Source: Thalassobaculum sp. OXR-137 | GTDB taxonomy: Bacteria; Pseudomonadota; Alphaproteobacteria; Thalassobaculales; Thalassobaculaceae | DNA: 64,000 nucleotides | NCBI RefSeq assembly: GCF_034377285.1 | Contig: NZ_CP139715.1 | Coordinates: forward strand, 1,968,001-2,032,000 | Direction: 5' to 3' | Shown here: one piece after another, positions 17,420 to 26,293 of the stretch | Position numbering within the stretch: position 1 is the first letter of the stretch | Layout: the number at the start of each line of letters is the position of its first letter | Notes under the pieces: model-generated | Database searches by the model: none | Told to the model about the DNA's origin: nothing | What the model saw: the letters and a program-made list of their open reading frames with translations, nothing else | Translations under genes and position numbers: made by a program

Positions 17420-18007
17420 ATGTTCCAACGCGCTTTCACCCTGCTCCCGATCCTTTTCCTGGCGCTGGCCGGGACGATTTTCGGCTTCTCGGCCCCCGCT
17501 TCCGCTTCGCCGCAGGCGTGGGAGGCGATGCGGCGTCCCGGCGCGATCGCCGTGATGCGCCACGCCTACGCTCCCGGCACGGGCGATCCGGACGCGTTCC
17601 GACTCGGCGACTGCTCGACCCAGCGCAACCTGAACGACGAGGGCAGAGACCAGGCCCGACGGATCGGCGAGGCGTTCCGGCAGAACGGAATCGAGATCCA
17701 CCGGGTCCTGACGAGCCAGTGGTGCCGGTCGGCGGAGACGGCGGAACTGCTGGGCCTCGGCAAGCCCGAACCGCTGCCTTCCCTGAACTCCTTCTTCGAC
17801 GCGCGCGGACGACGCGACGAGCAGACCGCGGCGACCGTCGCCTTCCTGCGCGACCAGCCGGCGGACCGGCGCCTGGTTCTCGTCACCCACCAGGTGAACA
17901 TCAGCGCGCTGACGGGGCGGGGGACCGCGTCCGGCGAGTTCGTCATCATCGATGTGACCGAGGACGGGACGGTGGAGGTGCTGGGCGAGATCCTGGTCGG
18001 CCGATAG
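17420..18007 (+). CDS. Histidine phosphatase family protein, exported
   Basis: A 195-residue protein with an N-terminal signal peptide or anchor (TLLPILFLALAGTIFGF). The phosphoglycerate-mutase-like domain has the catalytic RH in IAVMRHAYAPG, the RSAETAELL arginine motif and the second histidine in VLVTHQVNISAL. It probably removes phosphate from a periplasmic substrate that cannot be told from sequence. The ATG at 17420 follows a GAGAGGA ribosome binding site; the earlier in-frame ATG would add residues before the signal peptide. Confidence 0.85.
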   Translation: MFQRAFTLLPILFLALAGTIFGFSAPASASPQAWEAMRRPGAIAVMRHAYAPGTGDPDAFRLGDCSTQRNLNDEGRDQARRIGEAFRQNGIEIHRVLTSQWCRSAETAELLGLGKPEPLPSLNSFFDARGRRDEQTAATVAFLRDQPADRRLVLVTHQVNISALTGRGTASGEFVIIDVTEDGTVEVLGEILVGR

Positions 18008-18130
18008 GAGGCCGGCCGTCCGCAATGCGCGTCCATCCCGCACCGGGTCGCGGTCCGGACGGTTTTCTTGATGGCGGGGCGACGATCCGACACTCTGCCC
18101 GAAAGAAGACGAATGTTCGGGGAGGGAGCG

Positions 18131-18991
18131 ATGGCCGCAACGCTGGGGCGTTCGGTGCTGGTCGGACTGATAGGCCGGGGCACGGCGCTGTCGCGGACTC
18201 CGCTGATGCACGAGGCGGAGGGCGCGCGGCAAGGTCTGCGCTATGTCTATCGCCGCATCGACCCCGCCGAGATGGCCGCCACCCCCAGTTTCGAGGAGAT
18301 GCTGCGGGCGGCGGAGATCTGCGGCTATGCCGGCGTGAACGTCACCCATCCCTACAAACAGGAGGCCGTCTCCTATCTGGACGACATGTCGGAGGAGGCG
18401 CGGGCCGTCGGCGCGGTCAACACGATCGTGCTGAAGGACGGCCGGCGGGTCGGCCATAACACCGACCTGTCGGGCTTTGCCGAGAGCTTCCGGCGCAGCA
18501 TGGGCGGGGAGCCGAAGGGACGGGTGCTGCTGATCGGCGCCGGTGGCGCCGGGTCCGCCGTCGCGCACGCGCTGCTCGACAGCGGGGTCGGGACCCTGCT
18601 GATCGCCGATACGAACCGCGCCGGTGCCGAGAAATTGGTTGCCGCCCTGGAAGGCCGTTTCGGCCGTGGCCGCGCCGCCGTCGCGCCGAGCGCGGAAGCG
18701 GCGGCCCCCGACGCGGACGGGATCGTGAACGCGACCCCCATCGGCATGGCCGACCATCCGGGCATGCCGCTGCCGGTCTCGCTTCTGGACGGGCGGCACT
18801 GGGTGATCGATATCATCTATTTCCCGATGGAGACCGCGTTCGTGCGCGCCGCCAAGGCGGCCGGCTGCCGGACCGCCACCGGGGCCGGGATGGCGCTGTT
18901 CCAGGCGGTGAAGGCGTTCGAGCTGTTCACCGGGTTGCCGGCGGACCCGGAGGCCATGCGCGCCACCTTCGACAGTTTCGGTGCGGAATAA
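18131..18991 (+). CDS. aroE: Shikimate/quinate dehydrogenase (AroE family)
   Basis: NADP-type dehydrogenase interconverting 3-dehydroshikimate and shikimate, or acting on quinate. The substrate domain shows LIGRGTALSRTPLMHE, VNVTHPYKQ with the catalytic lysine, and GAVNTIV. The nucleotide domain shows LLIGAGGAGSAVAHAL and the C-terminal TGAGMALFQAVKAFELFTG. The ATG at 18131 follows GGAGGGAG; an in-frame ATG 63 bases earlier lacks a site. It lies 11 bases ahead of a QuiC1-like dehydroshikimate dehydratase gene. Its job is therefore more likely hydroaromatic catabolism than the housekeeping aromatic pathway. Confidence 0.9.
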   Translation: MAATLGRSVLVGLIGRGTALSRTPLMHEAEGARQGLRYVYRRIDPAEMAATPSFEEMLRAAEICGYAGVNVTHPYKQEAVSYLDDMSEEARAVGAVNTIVLKDGRRVGHNTDLSGFAESFRRSMGGEPKGRVLLIGAGGAGSAVAHALLDSGVGTLLIADTNRAGAEKLVAALEGRFGRGRAAVAPSAEAAAPDADGIVNATPIGMADHPGMPLPVSLLDGRHWVIDIIYFPMETAFVRAAKAAGCRTATGAGMALFQAVKAFELFTGLPADPEAMRATFDSFGAE

Positions 18992-19002
18992 GGAGAATTC
19001 GG

Positions 19003-20895
19003 GTGAAGACGTCTATCGCGACCGTGTCGATCAGCGGCGATTTCCAGGAGAAGCTGACCTCCATCGCCGCCGCCGGCTTTGACGGGCTGGAGATCTTCGA
19101 GAACGATTTCCTGGCCTATGACGGCGGCCCGAAGGAAGTCGGGCAGATGATCCGCGATGCCGGGCTGGAGATCACCCTGTTCCAGCCGTTCCGCGACTTC
19201 GAGGGGATGGGCGAACCGCACCGCGCCCGTGCCTTCGACCGGGCCGAACGCAAGTTCGACGTGATGCAGGAACTCGGCACCGACCTGATGCTGATCTGCT
19301 CCAACACCTCCCAGGCCGCACTGGGCGGCATCGACCGGGCGGCGGACGATCTGGCCGAGCTGGGCGAGCGGGCGGCCAAGCGCGGCCTGCGGGTGGGTTA
19401 CGAGGCGCTGGCCTGGGGTCGCCACGTCAACGACCACCGCGACGCCTGGGAGATCGTGCGTCGGGCCGATCACCCGAACGTCGGGCTGATCCTGGACAGT
19501 TTCCACACCCTGGCGCGCAAGACCGACGTGAACACCATTCGGTCGATCCCGAAGGACAAGATCTTCATCGTCCAGCTCGCCGATGCGCCGCTGATCGACA
19601 TGGACCTGCTCTACTGGAGCCGGCATTTCCGTACCATGCCGGGGCAGGGCGACCTGGACGTGGTCGGCTTCATGCGGGCGGTGGCGGCCACCGGCTATGA
19701 CGGCGTGCTGTCCCTGGAGATCTTCAACGACCAGTTCCGCGGCGGCTCGCCCAAGTCCATCTCCATCGACGGGCGGCGCGCCCTGCTGAACCTGATGGAT
19801 GCGGTCGGGCGCAGCGAGCCGGAGATCGCCCTCACGCCGCCGGCCATGCCGGCGCCGATTTCCGTCTCCGGGATCGAGTTCGTGGAGTTCACCGCCGACG
19901 AGCGGGAAGCCTCGGAGCTGACCGGCCTGTTCCGCAGCCTCGGCTTCACCCGTGCCGGCCGCCACGTCGCCAAGGATGTGGAGGTCTGGCGCCAGGGCGA
20001 CATCAATCTGGTGATCAACACCGAGAAGGAGGGCTTCGCCCATTCCGCCTACCTGATGCACGGCACCTCGGTCTGCGATATCGGCCTGAAGGTGGAGGAC
20101 GCCTCGGCCACCGTTACCCGGGCGCGGGCCCTGCTGGCCGACCTCTTCGAGCAGCCGACCGGACCGGGCGAGCTGAAGATCCCGGCGATCCGCGGCGTCG
20201 GCGGCGGTGTCATGCACTTCATCGACGACAAGACGGAGCTCTCCCGGGTCTGGGAGATCGAGTTCACGCCGGTGGCGGACGACGGGCAGGACGGCAGTGC
20301 GGGCCTGACCCGGATCGACCACTTGGCCCAGACCATGAACTACGAGGAGATGCTGACCTGGATGCTGTTCTACACGGCGATCTTCGACACCGCGAAGATG
20401 CCGATGGTGGACGTCATCGACCCGGCCGGCGTGGTCCGCAGCCAGGCGATCGAGAGCCCGGACGCCGCCCTGCGCCTGACCCTGAACGGGGCGGAGAACA
20501 AGCGCACGCTCGCTGGCCGCTTCGTGTCGGAGAGCTTCGGGTCTTCGGTCCAGCACATCGCCTTTCAGACCGGCGACATGCTGGCCACGGCGGAGGCGTT
20601 GGCGGTCAAAGGGTTCCAGGTGCTGGAGATCCCGGCGAACTACTACGGCGACGTGGAGGCGCGGTTCGGGCTCGACCCGGATTTCGTGGCCACCCTGCGG
20701 GCGCGCAACATCCTCTACGACCGCGACGATCAGGGCGAGTTCTTCCAGCTCTACAGCCGGCTCTACGGCGACGGGTTCTTCTTCGAGGTGGTGGAGCGGC
20801 GCGGCGGTTATCGCGGCTACGGGGCGGCCAATGCGCCGTTCCGCATCGCCGCCCAGCAGCGCCTCGCCCGGCCGAAAGGCATGCCGAAGGAATAG
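19003..20895 (+). CDS. quiC1: QuiC1-type 3-dehydroshikimate dehydratase fused to an HPPD-like domain
   Basis: Two-domain protein of 630 residues. Residues 1-275 form a sugar-phosphate-isomerase TIM barrel with metal-ligand segments YEALAWGRHVND, GLILDSFHTLAR, VQLADAPLIDMD and VLSLEIFNDQFR, the arrangement known for dehydroshikimate dehydratase. Residues 285-630 form a double VOC domain like 4-hydroxyphenylpyruvate dioxygenase, keeping the two iron histidines (RIDHLAQTM and SSVQHIAFQT) and a glutamate near FFFEVVERRGG. The known reaction of this fused family is 3-dehydroshikimate to protocatechuate; whether the C-terminal half is catalytic is unclear. The GTG start follows AGGAGA, and the gene is co-transcribed with the dehydrogenase upstream. 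Confidence 0.88.
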   Translation: MKTSIATVSISGDFQEKLTSIAAAGFDGLEIFENDFLAYDGGPKEVGQMIRDAGLEITLFQPFRDFEGMGEPHRARAFDRAERKFDVMQELGTDLMLICSNTSQAALGGIDRAADDLAELGERAAKRGLRVGYEALAWGRHVNDHRDAWEIVRRADHPNVGLILDSFHTLARKTDVNTIRSIPKDKIFIVQLADAPLIDMDLLYWSRHFRTMPGQGDLDVVGFMRAVAATGYDGVLSLEIFNDQFRGGSPKSISIDGRRALLNLMDAVGRSEPEIALTPPAMPAPISVSGIEFVEFTADEREASELTGLFRSLGFTRAGRHVAKDVEVWRQGDINLVINTEKEGFAHSAYLMHGTSVCDIGLKVEDASATVTRARALLADLFEQPTGPGELKIPAIRGVGGGVMHFIDDKTELSRVWEIEFTPVADDGQDGSAGLTRIDHLAQTMNYEEMLTWMLFYTAIFDTAKMPMVDVIDPAGVVRSQAIESPDAALRLTLNGAENKRTLAGRFVSESFGSSVQHIAFQTGDMLATAEALAVKGFQVLEIPANYYGDVEARFGLDPDFVATLRARNILYDRDDQGEFFQLYSRLYGDGFFFEVVERRGGYRGYGAANAPFRIAAQQRLARPKGMPKE

Positions 20896-20897
20896 GC

Positions 20898-21359
20898 CTA
20901 CAGCGTCTTGCGGTAGAGGATGAATCCGGGCCGGTCGGCGACGCCGTCGTAGAGCCGTTGCGCCGTCGCGTTGGTCTCATGGGTCTGCCAGTAGACCCGC
21001 TCGCCGCCGCCGGCCCGCGCATGGGCGTAGACCGCCTCGATCAGAGCGCGCCCGACCCCCTGGCCGCGCGCCTCGGCCGTAGTGAACAGGTCCTGCAGGT
21101 AGCAGGTCGGGCCGATCATCGTCGTGTTGCGGTGATAGATGATATGGGCGAGGCCCAGCAGCGCGCCCGCCCGTTCCGCCACCAGCGCATGCATCGGCTC
21201 GTAGGCGTCGAAGAACCGGGACCAGGTCAACCGGGTGACGGCCTCTGGGACCGCCGTCGGGCCGACCCGCTCGTAGAACGCGTTGTAGCCGGCCCAGAGC
21301 GGGAGCCACCGCTCGAAATCCTCGGGGCGCACTTCGCGGACGATGAGCGTATCGGACAT
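20898..21359 (-). CDS. GNAT family N-acetyltransferase
   Basis: A 153-residue acetyl-CoA-dependent acetyltransferase. It has the GNAT core with LQDLFTTAEARGQGVGRALIEAVY, where the Q/R-x-x-G-x-G/A acetyl-CoA loop is ARGQGVGRA, and the late NATAQRLYDGVADRPGFILYRK segment. The substrate is unknown. It converges on the dehydratase gene with two bases between the stops, and its start faces another acetyltransferase gene. Confidence 0.88.
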   Translation of the reverse strand: MSDTLIVREVRPEDFERWLPLWAGYNAFYERVGPTAVPEAVTRLTWSRFFDAYEPMHALVAERAGALLGLAHIIYHRNTTMIGPTCYLQDLFTTAEARGQGVGRALIEAVYAHARAGGGERVYWQTHETNATAQRLYDGVADRPGFILYRKTL

Positions 21360-21535
21360 GATCTCGGTTCCTCGGGAATGGATGTCCTTTCGTGTATCGT
21401 CAATATTGGCATTCTGATGGTGCCAAGATCGGCCGTCGGCGTTGGTTGGACCGTCGGGCGGTTCGGCGTTGGATCTACGAGGGCCAATGGGAAAGGCGCA
21501 TGGAGGAGATCCAAGTCATCCGCCGGAGCCCCGCC

Positions 21536-22255
21536 ATGACCACCCGCATCAACGACCTCGGCCAGCCGATCGGCTGGGCCGTCGCCGACTGGACACCCTG
21601 CCCGCGCCCGCCGCGCACGCCCATGGAGGGCCGCACCGTCCGGCTGGAGCCGCTCGACCCGGCGAAACACGGCGACGAACTCTGGGCGGCCTTCGAGGCG
21701 GACGAGACCGGTCGGATGTGGACCTACCTGCCGGTCGGCCCCTATGCGGACCGCGGCGCCTTCGATGCCGCGCTGGCGACCAACGCCAAGAGCGAGGACC
21801 CGCTGTTCCACACGGTGATCGACCTCGCCACGGGCAAGGCGGTCGGGTTCTGCACCTATCTGCGGATCGATCCGAACAACGGGGTGATCGAGGTCGGGTT
21901 CATCACCTTCTCGCCGCTGATGCAGCGCACGACCGGCTCGACCGAGGCGATGTATCTGATGATGGCCCGCGTCTTCGACGAGCTCGGCTACCGGCGCTAC
22001 GAGTGGAAATGCGACAGCCTCAACGCCCCGTCCAAGGCGGCGGCGGCCCGGCTCGGTTTCACCTATGAGGGGTTGTTCCGCCAGGCGGTGATGTACAAGG
22101 GCCGCAACCGCGACACGGCGTGGTTCTCGATCCTCGACAGCGAGTGGCCGGGGATCAAGGCGGGCTTCCAGGCCTGGATGGATCCGGCGAATTTCGACGC
22201 CGACGGCAAGCAGAAGCGCGGGCTGGCGGCGCTGATCTCGGAACGGCGGGAATAA
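21536..22255 (+). CDS. GNAT acetyltransferase, RimJ/RimL-like
   Basis: A 239-residue protein of the RimL-type branch, which acetylates amino groups of proteins or small molecules. It shows VRLEPLDPAKHGDELWAAF at the domain start, GFCTYLRIDPNNGVIEVGFI, and the characteristic YEWKCDSLNAPSKAAAARLGF followed by YEGLFRQAVMYKGRNRDTAWFS. The start at 21536 (MTTRINDLGQPIG) is where similarity to the family would begin; ATGs further upstream add a low-complexity arginine-rich stretch and overlap the divergent promoter. The target is unknown. Confidence 0.88.
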   Translation: MTTRINDLGQPIGWAVADWTPCPRPPRTPMEGRTVRLEPLDPAKHGDELWAAFEADETGRMWTYLPVGPYADRGAFDAALATNAKSEDPLFHTVIDLATGKAVGFCTYLRIDPNNGVIEVGFITFSPLMQRTTGSTEAMYLMMARVFDELGYRRYEWKCDSLNAPSKAAAARLGFTYEGLFRQAVMYKGRNRDTAWFSILDSEWPGIKAGFQAWMDPANFDADGKQKRGLAALISERRE

Positions 22256-22262
22256 GCAAAGC

Positions 22263-22388
22263 CATCCCGTCATCCCGGCGAACCCCGGGCACGACCCGGG
22301 GATCGGCCGGGACCCCGTATCTTGCGCCTGTGGCTAGGTCCCGGGCAGCCCCCGGATCAGGTCCGGGGTCTCCCGGGATGACGGGATG
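22263..22388. repeat. Palindromic interspersed element with 16-bp perfect terminal inverted repeats
   Basis: The element is bounded by CATCCCGTCATCCCGG (22263-22278) and its exact reverse complement (22373-22388). Two internal hairpins, CCCGG-type arms around 22283-22302 and the CCCCCGGATCAGGTCCGGGG region, lie between. It fills the gap between two genes, on the convergent side of both, so it may also act as a transcription end. Confidence 0.8.
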
Positions 22389-22481
22389 GTCGTGCCCATT
22401 ACGGCGCGGAGCGTGGAAAGAAAAATCCCGGGCAGCGCAAGCCGGCCCGGGATCCAAACCTCTCAGCGAGGAGCGCCGCGC

Positions 22482-23048
22482 TTACGGCAGCTCGCTGATC
22501 GACTCGAGCTGCTGCTCCGGCGGGACCCTGGTGCCGCCGGCCTTCTCGATGGCGGCGTCGAGATCGCGCTGGCTGCACAGGCCCAGGAACACCGGGTGAC
22601 GCGCCTGGATGTTCTGAGAGTTCCAGTGGGTGCGCTCGCGGACCTTGTTGATCGTGTCCTTGGTCGTGCCGACCAGCTTGGCGATCTGGGAATCCTTCAG
22701 CTCCTCATGGTGCTTCAGGAGCCAGGCGATCGCGTCCGGCTTGTCGCCGCGCTTGGCGACCGGCACGTATTTCGGGCCCTTGGTGCGCTCCACCGGCTTC
22801 GGCAGCGTCGACTTCGCCATCATCAGGCGGGTCTTCGGGTCCTTCTCGCACCGTTCGATTTCCGCGCGCGTCAGCTGGCCGTTCAGAACCGGATCGAAAC
22901 CCTGGATACCGGTGCTCACCTCGCCATCGGCGATGGCCTGGACTTCCAGCGCGTGCAACTCGCAGAAGGTGGCGATCTGGTCGAAGGTCAAGGCGGTGTT
23001 GTCGATCAGCCAGACGGCGGTCGCCTTGGGCATCAGCGGCTGCGTCAT
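22482..23048 (-). CDS. DUF1013 family protein, TrcR-like cell-cycle regulator
   Basis: A 188-residue soluble protein of the DUF1013 family, found almost only in Alphaproteobacteria and named TrcR in some annotations for a proposed role in cell-cycle transcription. Its parts are the N-terminal MPKATAVWLIDNTALTFDQIATFC, the basic middle segment and KDSQIAKLVGTTKDTINKVRERTHWN, a helix-turn-helix-like segment at about residues 118-145. The ending GLCSQRDLDAAIEKA is also typical. It diverges from a DUF1192 gene across a locally AT-rich promoter region (23100-23175). Confidence 0.85.
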   Translation of the reverse strand: MTQPLMPKATAVWLIDNTALTFDQIATFCELHALEVQAIADGEVSTGIQGFDPVLNGQLTRAEIERCEKDPKTRLMMAKSTLPKPVERTKGPKYVPVAKRGDKPDAIAWLLKHHEELKDSQIAKLVGTTKDTINKVRERTHWNSQNIQARHPVFLGLCSQRDLDAAIEKAGGTRVPPEQQLESISELP

Positions 23049-23189
23049 GATAGTCTCTCCCTTGCCGTCGGGTTCTTCCCGCGTGAGCAGGCTGCATGGA
23101 ATTGGTTGTTACGGATTCGGGAGGTTATATAGAGGCCCCCGTGTGACAAGCAAACGCATTGTGAAGCTATTCGCTTGAAGGAGGCGGTA

Positions 23190-23375
23190 ATGGTCGATCT
23201 GGATGAGCTGGAACCCGGCAAACGTCCAAAGAAGCCGCGCGATCTCTCCACCTGGAATATTGAAGATTTACAGGATTACATTCAGGCAATGGAGGCGGAG
23301 ATCATTCGCGCTCGGGAAATGATCGACCGGAAAAAGGGCGTGGCCAGTGCCGCCAATGCGTTGTTCAAATCGTAA
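23190..23375 (+). CDS. DUF1192 family small protein
   Basis: A 61-residue cytoplasmic protein with two predicted helices: DLDELEPGKRPKKPRDLSTW, then NIEDLQDYIQAMEAEIIRAR and KKGVASAANALFK. This is the DUF1192 pattern of Alphaproteobacteria, of unknown function. The ATG at 23190 follows GAAGGAGG, a strong ribosome binding site. An in-frame codon 15 bases earlier overlaps that site and is unlikely to be the start. Confidence 0.85.
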   Translation: MVDLDELEPGKRPKKPRDLSTWNIEDLQDYIQAMEAEIIRAREMIDRKKGVASAANALFKS

Positions 23376-23679
23376 TCGGAATGTCGAATACAGGACAGCT
23401 CTAAGGGTTGTGAGTTACGCCACATCATGATGCTTGACGGACAGATCAACGCTCGATAGCGTCTGGACCGAACAAGTTGGGCAGGGAGCTCACAGCGTAG
23501 AAATCGGGCGGGGTCGTGCAATTGCACGGCCCCGTAACCGTATCTGGATCCCGCGAATCCCATTTCGGGACACTCGAGCAGGACGACGACCGTTTCCATC
23601 GGCTAGACTGCCCCGGCACGGCGATCACTTCTACCGACCATGTCGGATATGGAAAAATTCCAAATCAGGGACGATAGCG
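23376..23679 (+). promoter_or_regulatory. Structured leader upstream of metY
   Basis: About 300 bases with no supported gene. On the plus strand it holds three hairpins. The first has arms GGGGTCGTGC and GCACGGCCCC around an AATT loop (23510-23533). The second has arms TCCCG and CGGGA with extension (23549-23570). The third is a short GGAA-AAA-TTCC hairpin (23651-23661) shortly before the metY start. None is followed by a T-run, so these are not ordinary terminators. I do not recognise the conserved core of the SAM-II or SAM/SAH riboswitch. Confidence 0.45.
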
Positions 23680-25023
23680 ATGAGTTCCGACGGTAACGTC
23701 TTCGGCTTCGACACGCTGAGCCTGCACGCGGGCCAGCAGCCGGATCCGACCACCGGTGCCAGGGCGGTGCCGATCTACCAGACCACCTCCTACGTGTTCA
23801 AAGACGTCGACCATGCCGCGTCGCTGTTCAATCTGGAGCGCGCCGGTCACATCTATTCGCGCATCTCCAACCCCACCGTGGCGGTGCTGGAGGAGCGGGT
23901 GGCGGCCCTGGAGGGCGGCGTCGGCGCGGTGGCGACGGCGAGCGGCCACGCGGCCCTGTTCCTGGCGATCAGCACCCTGATGGGCCAGGGCGGGCATATC
24001 GTCGCCTCCTCCGCCCTCTATGGCGGCAGCCACAACCTGTTCAGCCACACCCTGCCGCGCTTCGGGATCGAGACCACCAAGGTCCATCCCCGCGACCTGG
24101 ACGGCTTCCGCAAGGCGATCCGGCCGGAGACCCGGCTGATCTTCGGCGAGACCATCGGCAATCCGGGCCTGGAGGTGATGGACATCGCCGCCCTGGCGCA
24201 GATCGCCCATAAGGCGGGCATCCCGCTGATGGTCGACAGCACCTTCGCCACACCGCATCTGTGCCGGCCGATTGACCACGGCGCCGACCTGATCATGCAT
24301 TCGGCCACCAAGTGGCTCGGCGGCCATGGCGTCGCGCTGGGCGGTGTGCTGGTCGACGGCGGCACCTTCGACTGGGAGGCGTCCGGCAAGTTCCCGACGC
24401 TAACCGAGCCCTATGCCGGCTATCACGGCCTCGACTTCGCCGAGGAATACGGTCCCCAGGCGCTGCTGATGCGCGCCCGGGCCGAGGGGCTGCGCGATTT
24501 CGGCGCCTGCATGAGCCCGGCCAACGCCTTCCACATCCTGCAGGGGATCGAGACCCTGCCGCTGCGCATGGACCGCCACGTGGCCAATGCCCGCGCCGTC
24601 GTCGCCTTCCTGAAGGGCGCGGAGGAGGTGGAGTGGGTGGCCTATCCGGAGCTGGAGGATCACCCAGACCATGCGATCGCCGCCAGGCTGCTGCCCAAGG
24701 GCACCGGTTCCATGATCGCCTTCGGCATCAAGGGCGGCCGCGAGGCGGGCCGGGTGTTCATCGAATCCCTGCGCTTGTGGTCGCATCTGGCCAATGTCGG
24801 CGACGCCAAGTCCCTGGTCCTGCATCCGGCAAGCACCACCCACCAGCAGCTCGACGCCGAGACCATGAAGGCGGCCGGGCTGAGCGAGGATCTGGTGCGT
24901 CTGTCGGTCGGCCTGGAAGACCCCAAGGACATCGTGGACGACCTGAAACAGGCCCTGCGCGCGGCTGCCCGCGCCACCCAGCCGAAAACCCCCGTCAAAC
25001 TCGCTGGAGCCGCCGGCGCATGA
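23680..25023 (+). CDS. metY: O-acetylhomoserine sulfhydrylase / cystathionine-gamma-synthase family PLP enzyme
   Basis: A 447-residue PLP enzyme of the Cys/Met metabolism family that makes homocysteine from O-acetylhomoserine and sulfide. Features include GFDTLSLHAGQQPDPTTGAR at the N-terminus, YSRISNPTVAVLEERVAALEGG, the aspartate in MVDSTFATPHLCRP, and the PLP lysine Lys211 in HSATKWLGGHG. An open frame extends upstream to 23434, but the family start is the ATG at 23680 (MSSDGNVFGFDTLS). Its stop overlaps the next ATG (ATGA). Confidence 0.93.
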   Translation: MSSDGNVFGFDTLSLHAGQQPDPTTGARAVPIYQTTSYVFKDVDHAASLFNLERAGHIYSRISNPTVAVLEERVAALEGGVGAVATASGHAALFLAISTLMGQGGHIVASSALYGGSHNLFSHTLPRFGIETTKVHPRDLDGFRKAIRPETRLIFGETIGNPGLEVMDIAALAQIAHKAGIPLMVDSTFATPHLCRPIDHGADLIMHSATKWLGGHGVALGGVLVDGGTFDWEASGKFPTLTEPYAGYHGLDFAEEYGPQALLMRARAEGLRDFGACMSPANAFHILQGIETLPLRMDRHVANARAVVAFLKGAEEVEWVAYPELEDHPDHAIAARLLPKGTGSMIAFGIKGGREAGRVFIESLRLWSHLANVGDAKSLVLHPASTTHQQLDAETMKAAGLSEDLVRLSVGLEDPKDIVDDLKQALRAAARATQPKTPVKLAGAAGA

Positions 25024-25820
25024 AGCTGACTGTCGAAGGGAGCGAGGCTTTCGCCGCCACCGGCGGACGCCCGTTCGATCCCGCACGCCCCGCCCTGGTC
25101 TTCGTCCATGGCGCCGGGATGGACCATACGGTCTGGACTCTGCAGACCCGCTACTTCGCCCATCACGGCTGGTCGGTGCTGGCGTTGGATCTGCCGGGCC
25201 ATGGCGGCAGTGCAGGCCCTGCGCTGGAGGACGTGCCGGCCATGGCCGCCTGGGTGCTGAAGGCGGTGAAAGCCGCCGGTGCCGAGACATTCGCGCTGGC
25301 CGGCCATTCGCTGGGCGCGCTGATCGCGCTGGAGGCGGCGTCCCAGGCGGGCGACGCGGCGCTCGGGCTGATGATGCTGGGGGCTGCCGCGGCGATGCCG
25401 GTGAACCCGGCCCTGCAGGGCGCGGCCGACAAGGGCGAGCACGGCGCGGTGGAAGCGATGATCGGCTGGGGCTTCGGCCGTCCGGCGCAGATCGGCGGCA
25501 ACCGCGCGCCGGGCGCCTGGATGCCGGGGGCGGGCCTGCGCACGTTGGAGCGTGGGCTGAAGGGGCCGCTGGGCGTCGACCTGAAGGCCTCCAACGGCTA
25601 TGCAGGTGCCACCGAGGCGGCGGGGAAGGTCGCCTGCCCGGTCCTGATCGTCGCCGGCGACGACGACCGCATGACCCCGCTGAAGGGCGCGAAGGCCCTG
25701 GCCGGATCGTTCGCCGATGCCCGCCTCGCGGTGCTGCCGGCGACCGGCCACATGATGTCGATCGAGCGGCCGGACGAGGTGCTGGACACCCTGCGCGACT
25801 TCCTCAAGGGGATCGGGTGA
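25020..25820 (+). CDS. Alpha/beta hydrolase
   Basis: A 266-residue alpha/beta hydrolase. The oxyanion segment FVHGAGMDHTVW, the nucleophile elbow AGHSLGAL with Ser97, the acidic residue region VAGDDDRMTP and the catalytic histidine in ATGHMMSIERPDE form a complete triad. The start overlaps the metY stop and its own stop overlaps the next start, so three genes are translationally coupled. A role next to metY could be hydrolysis of an acyl ester, but the substrate is unknown. Confidence 0.88.
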   Translation: MKLTVEGSEAFAATGGRPFDPARPALVFVHGAGMDHTVWTLQTRYFAHHGWSVLALDLPGHGGSAGPALEDVPAMAAWVLKAVKAAGAETFALAGHSLGALIALEAASQAGDAALGLMMLGAAAAMPVNPALQGAADKGEHGAVEAMIGWGFGRPAQIGGNRAPGAWMPGAGLRTLERGLKGPLGVDLKASNGYAGATEAAGKVACPVLIVAGDDDRMTPLKGAKALAGSFADARLAVLPATGHMMSIERPDEVLDTLRDFLKGIG

Positions 25821-26257
25821 TGGCGGGCGAGCCGGAACTCACGCGGGCCGACTACCGGCATTTCCTGGAGATCCCGACCCGCTGGATGGACAACGACGTC
25901 TACGGGCATGTGAACAATGTCGAGTACTACTCGTATTTCGACACGGTGGTGAACCAGTACCTGATCGAACAGGGCGGGCTCGACTATTTGAACGGGGAGA
26001 CCGTCGGCTTCGTGGTCGAGACGCGCTGTTCCTACAAGCGCCCGATCGCCTTCCCCGACGTGGTCGAGGCCGGGATCCGGGTGGCGCGGATCGGCACCTC
26101 CTCGGTGACCTACGAGGTCGGGCTGTTCAAGAAGGGCCAGGAGGCGATCTGCGCCTTCGGGCATTTCGTCCATGTCTATGTGGACCGGGCCACGAACAAA
26201 TCCGCCCCGATCCCGGAGAAGGCCCGGGCGGCGATGGAAGCGATCAGGGCGGGTTAG
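25820..26257 (+). CDS. Acyl-CoA thioesterase, 4-hydroxybenzoyl-CoA thioesterase (hotdog) family
   Basis: A 145-residue single hotdog-fold thioesterase. RWMDNDVYGHVNNVEYYSYFDT carries the conserved D-x-x-x-H-x-N-N catalytic segment, followed by the VETRCSYKRPIAFPDVVEAGIRV core. It hydrolyses acyl-CoA esters; the chain type is not evident. The ATG at 25820 overlaps the hydrolase TGA as TGATG; a GTG three bases earlier is an alternative. It is the last gene of the metY unit, with an array of palindromic repeats behind it. Confidence 0.88.
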   Translation: MAGEPELTRADYRHFLEIPTRWMDNDVYGHVNNVEYYSYFDTVVNQYLIEQGGLDYLNGETVGFVVETRCSYKRPIAFPDVVEAGIRVARIGTSSVTYEVGLFKKGQEAICAFGHFVHVYVDRATNKSAPIPEKARAAMEAIRAG

Positions 26258-26293
26258 GGTTTCCCGTCCCTCCTGTCCCCTTCTCCCTCCCAA

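Noticed and set aside
23434-23679. An 82-codon upstream extension of metY
   Set aside because: The extension is arginine- and proline-rich without family similarity and covers the hairpin-rich leader; homologues begin at the GFDTLSLHAGQ region.
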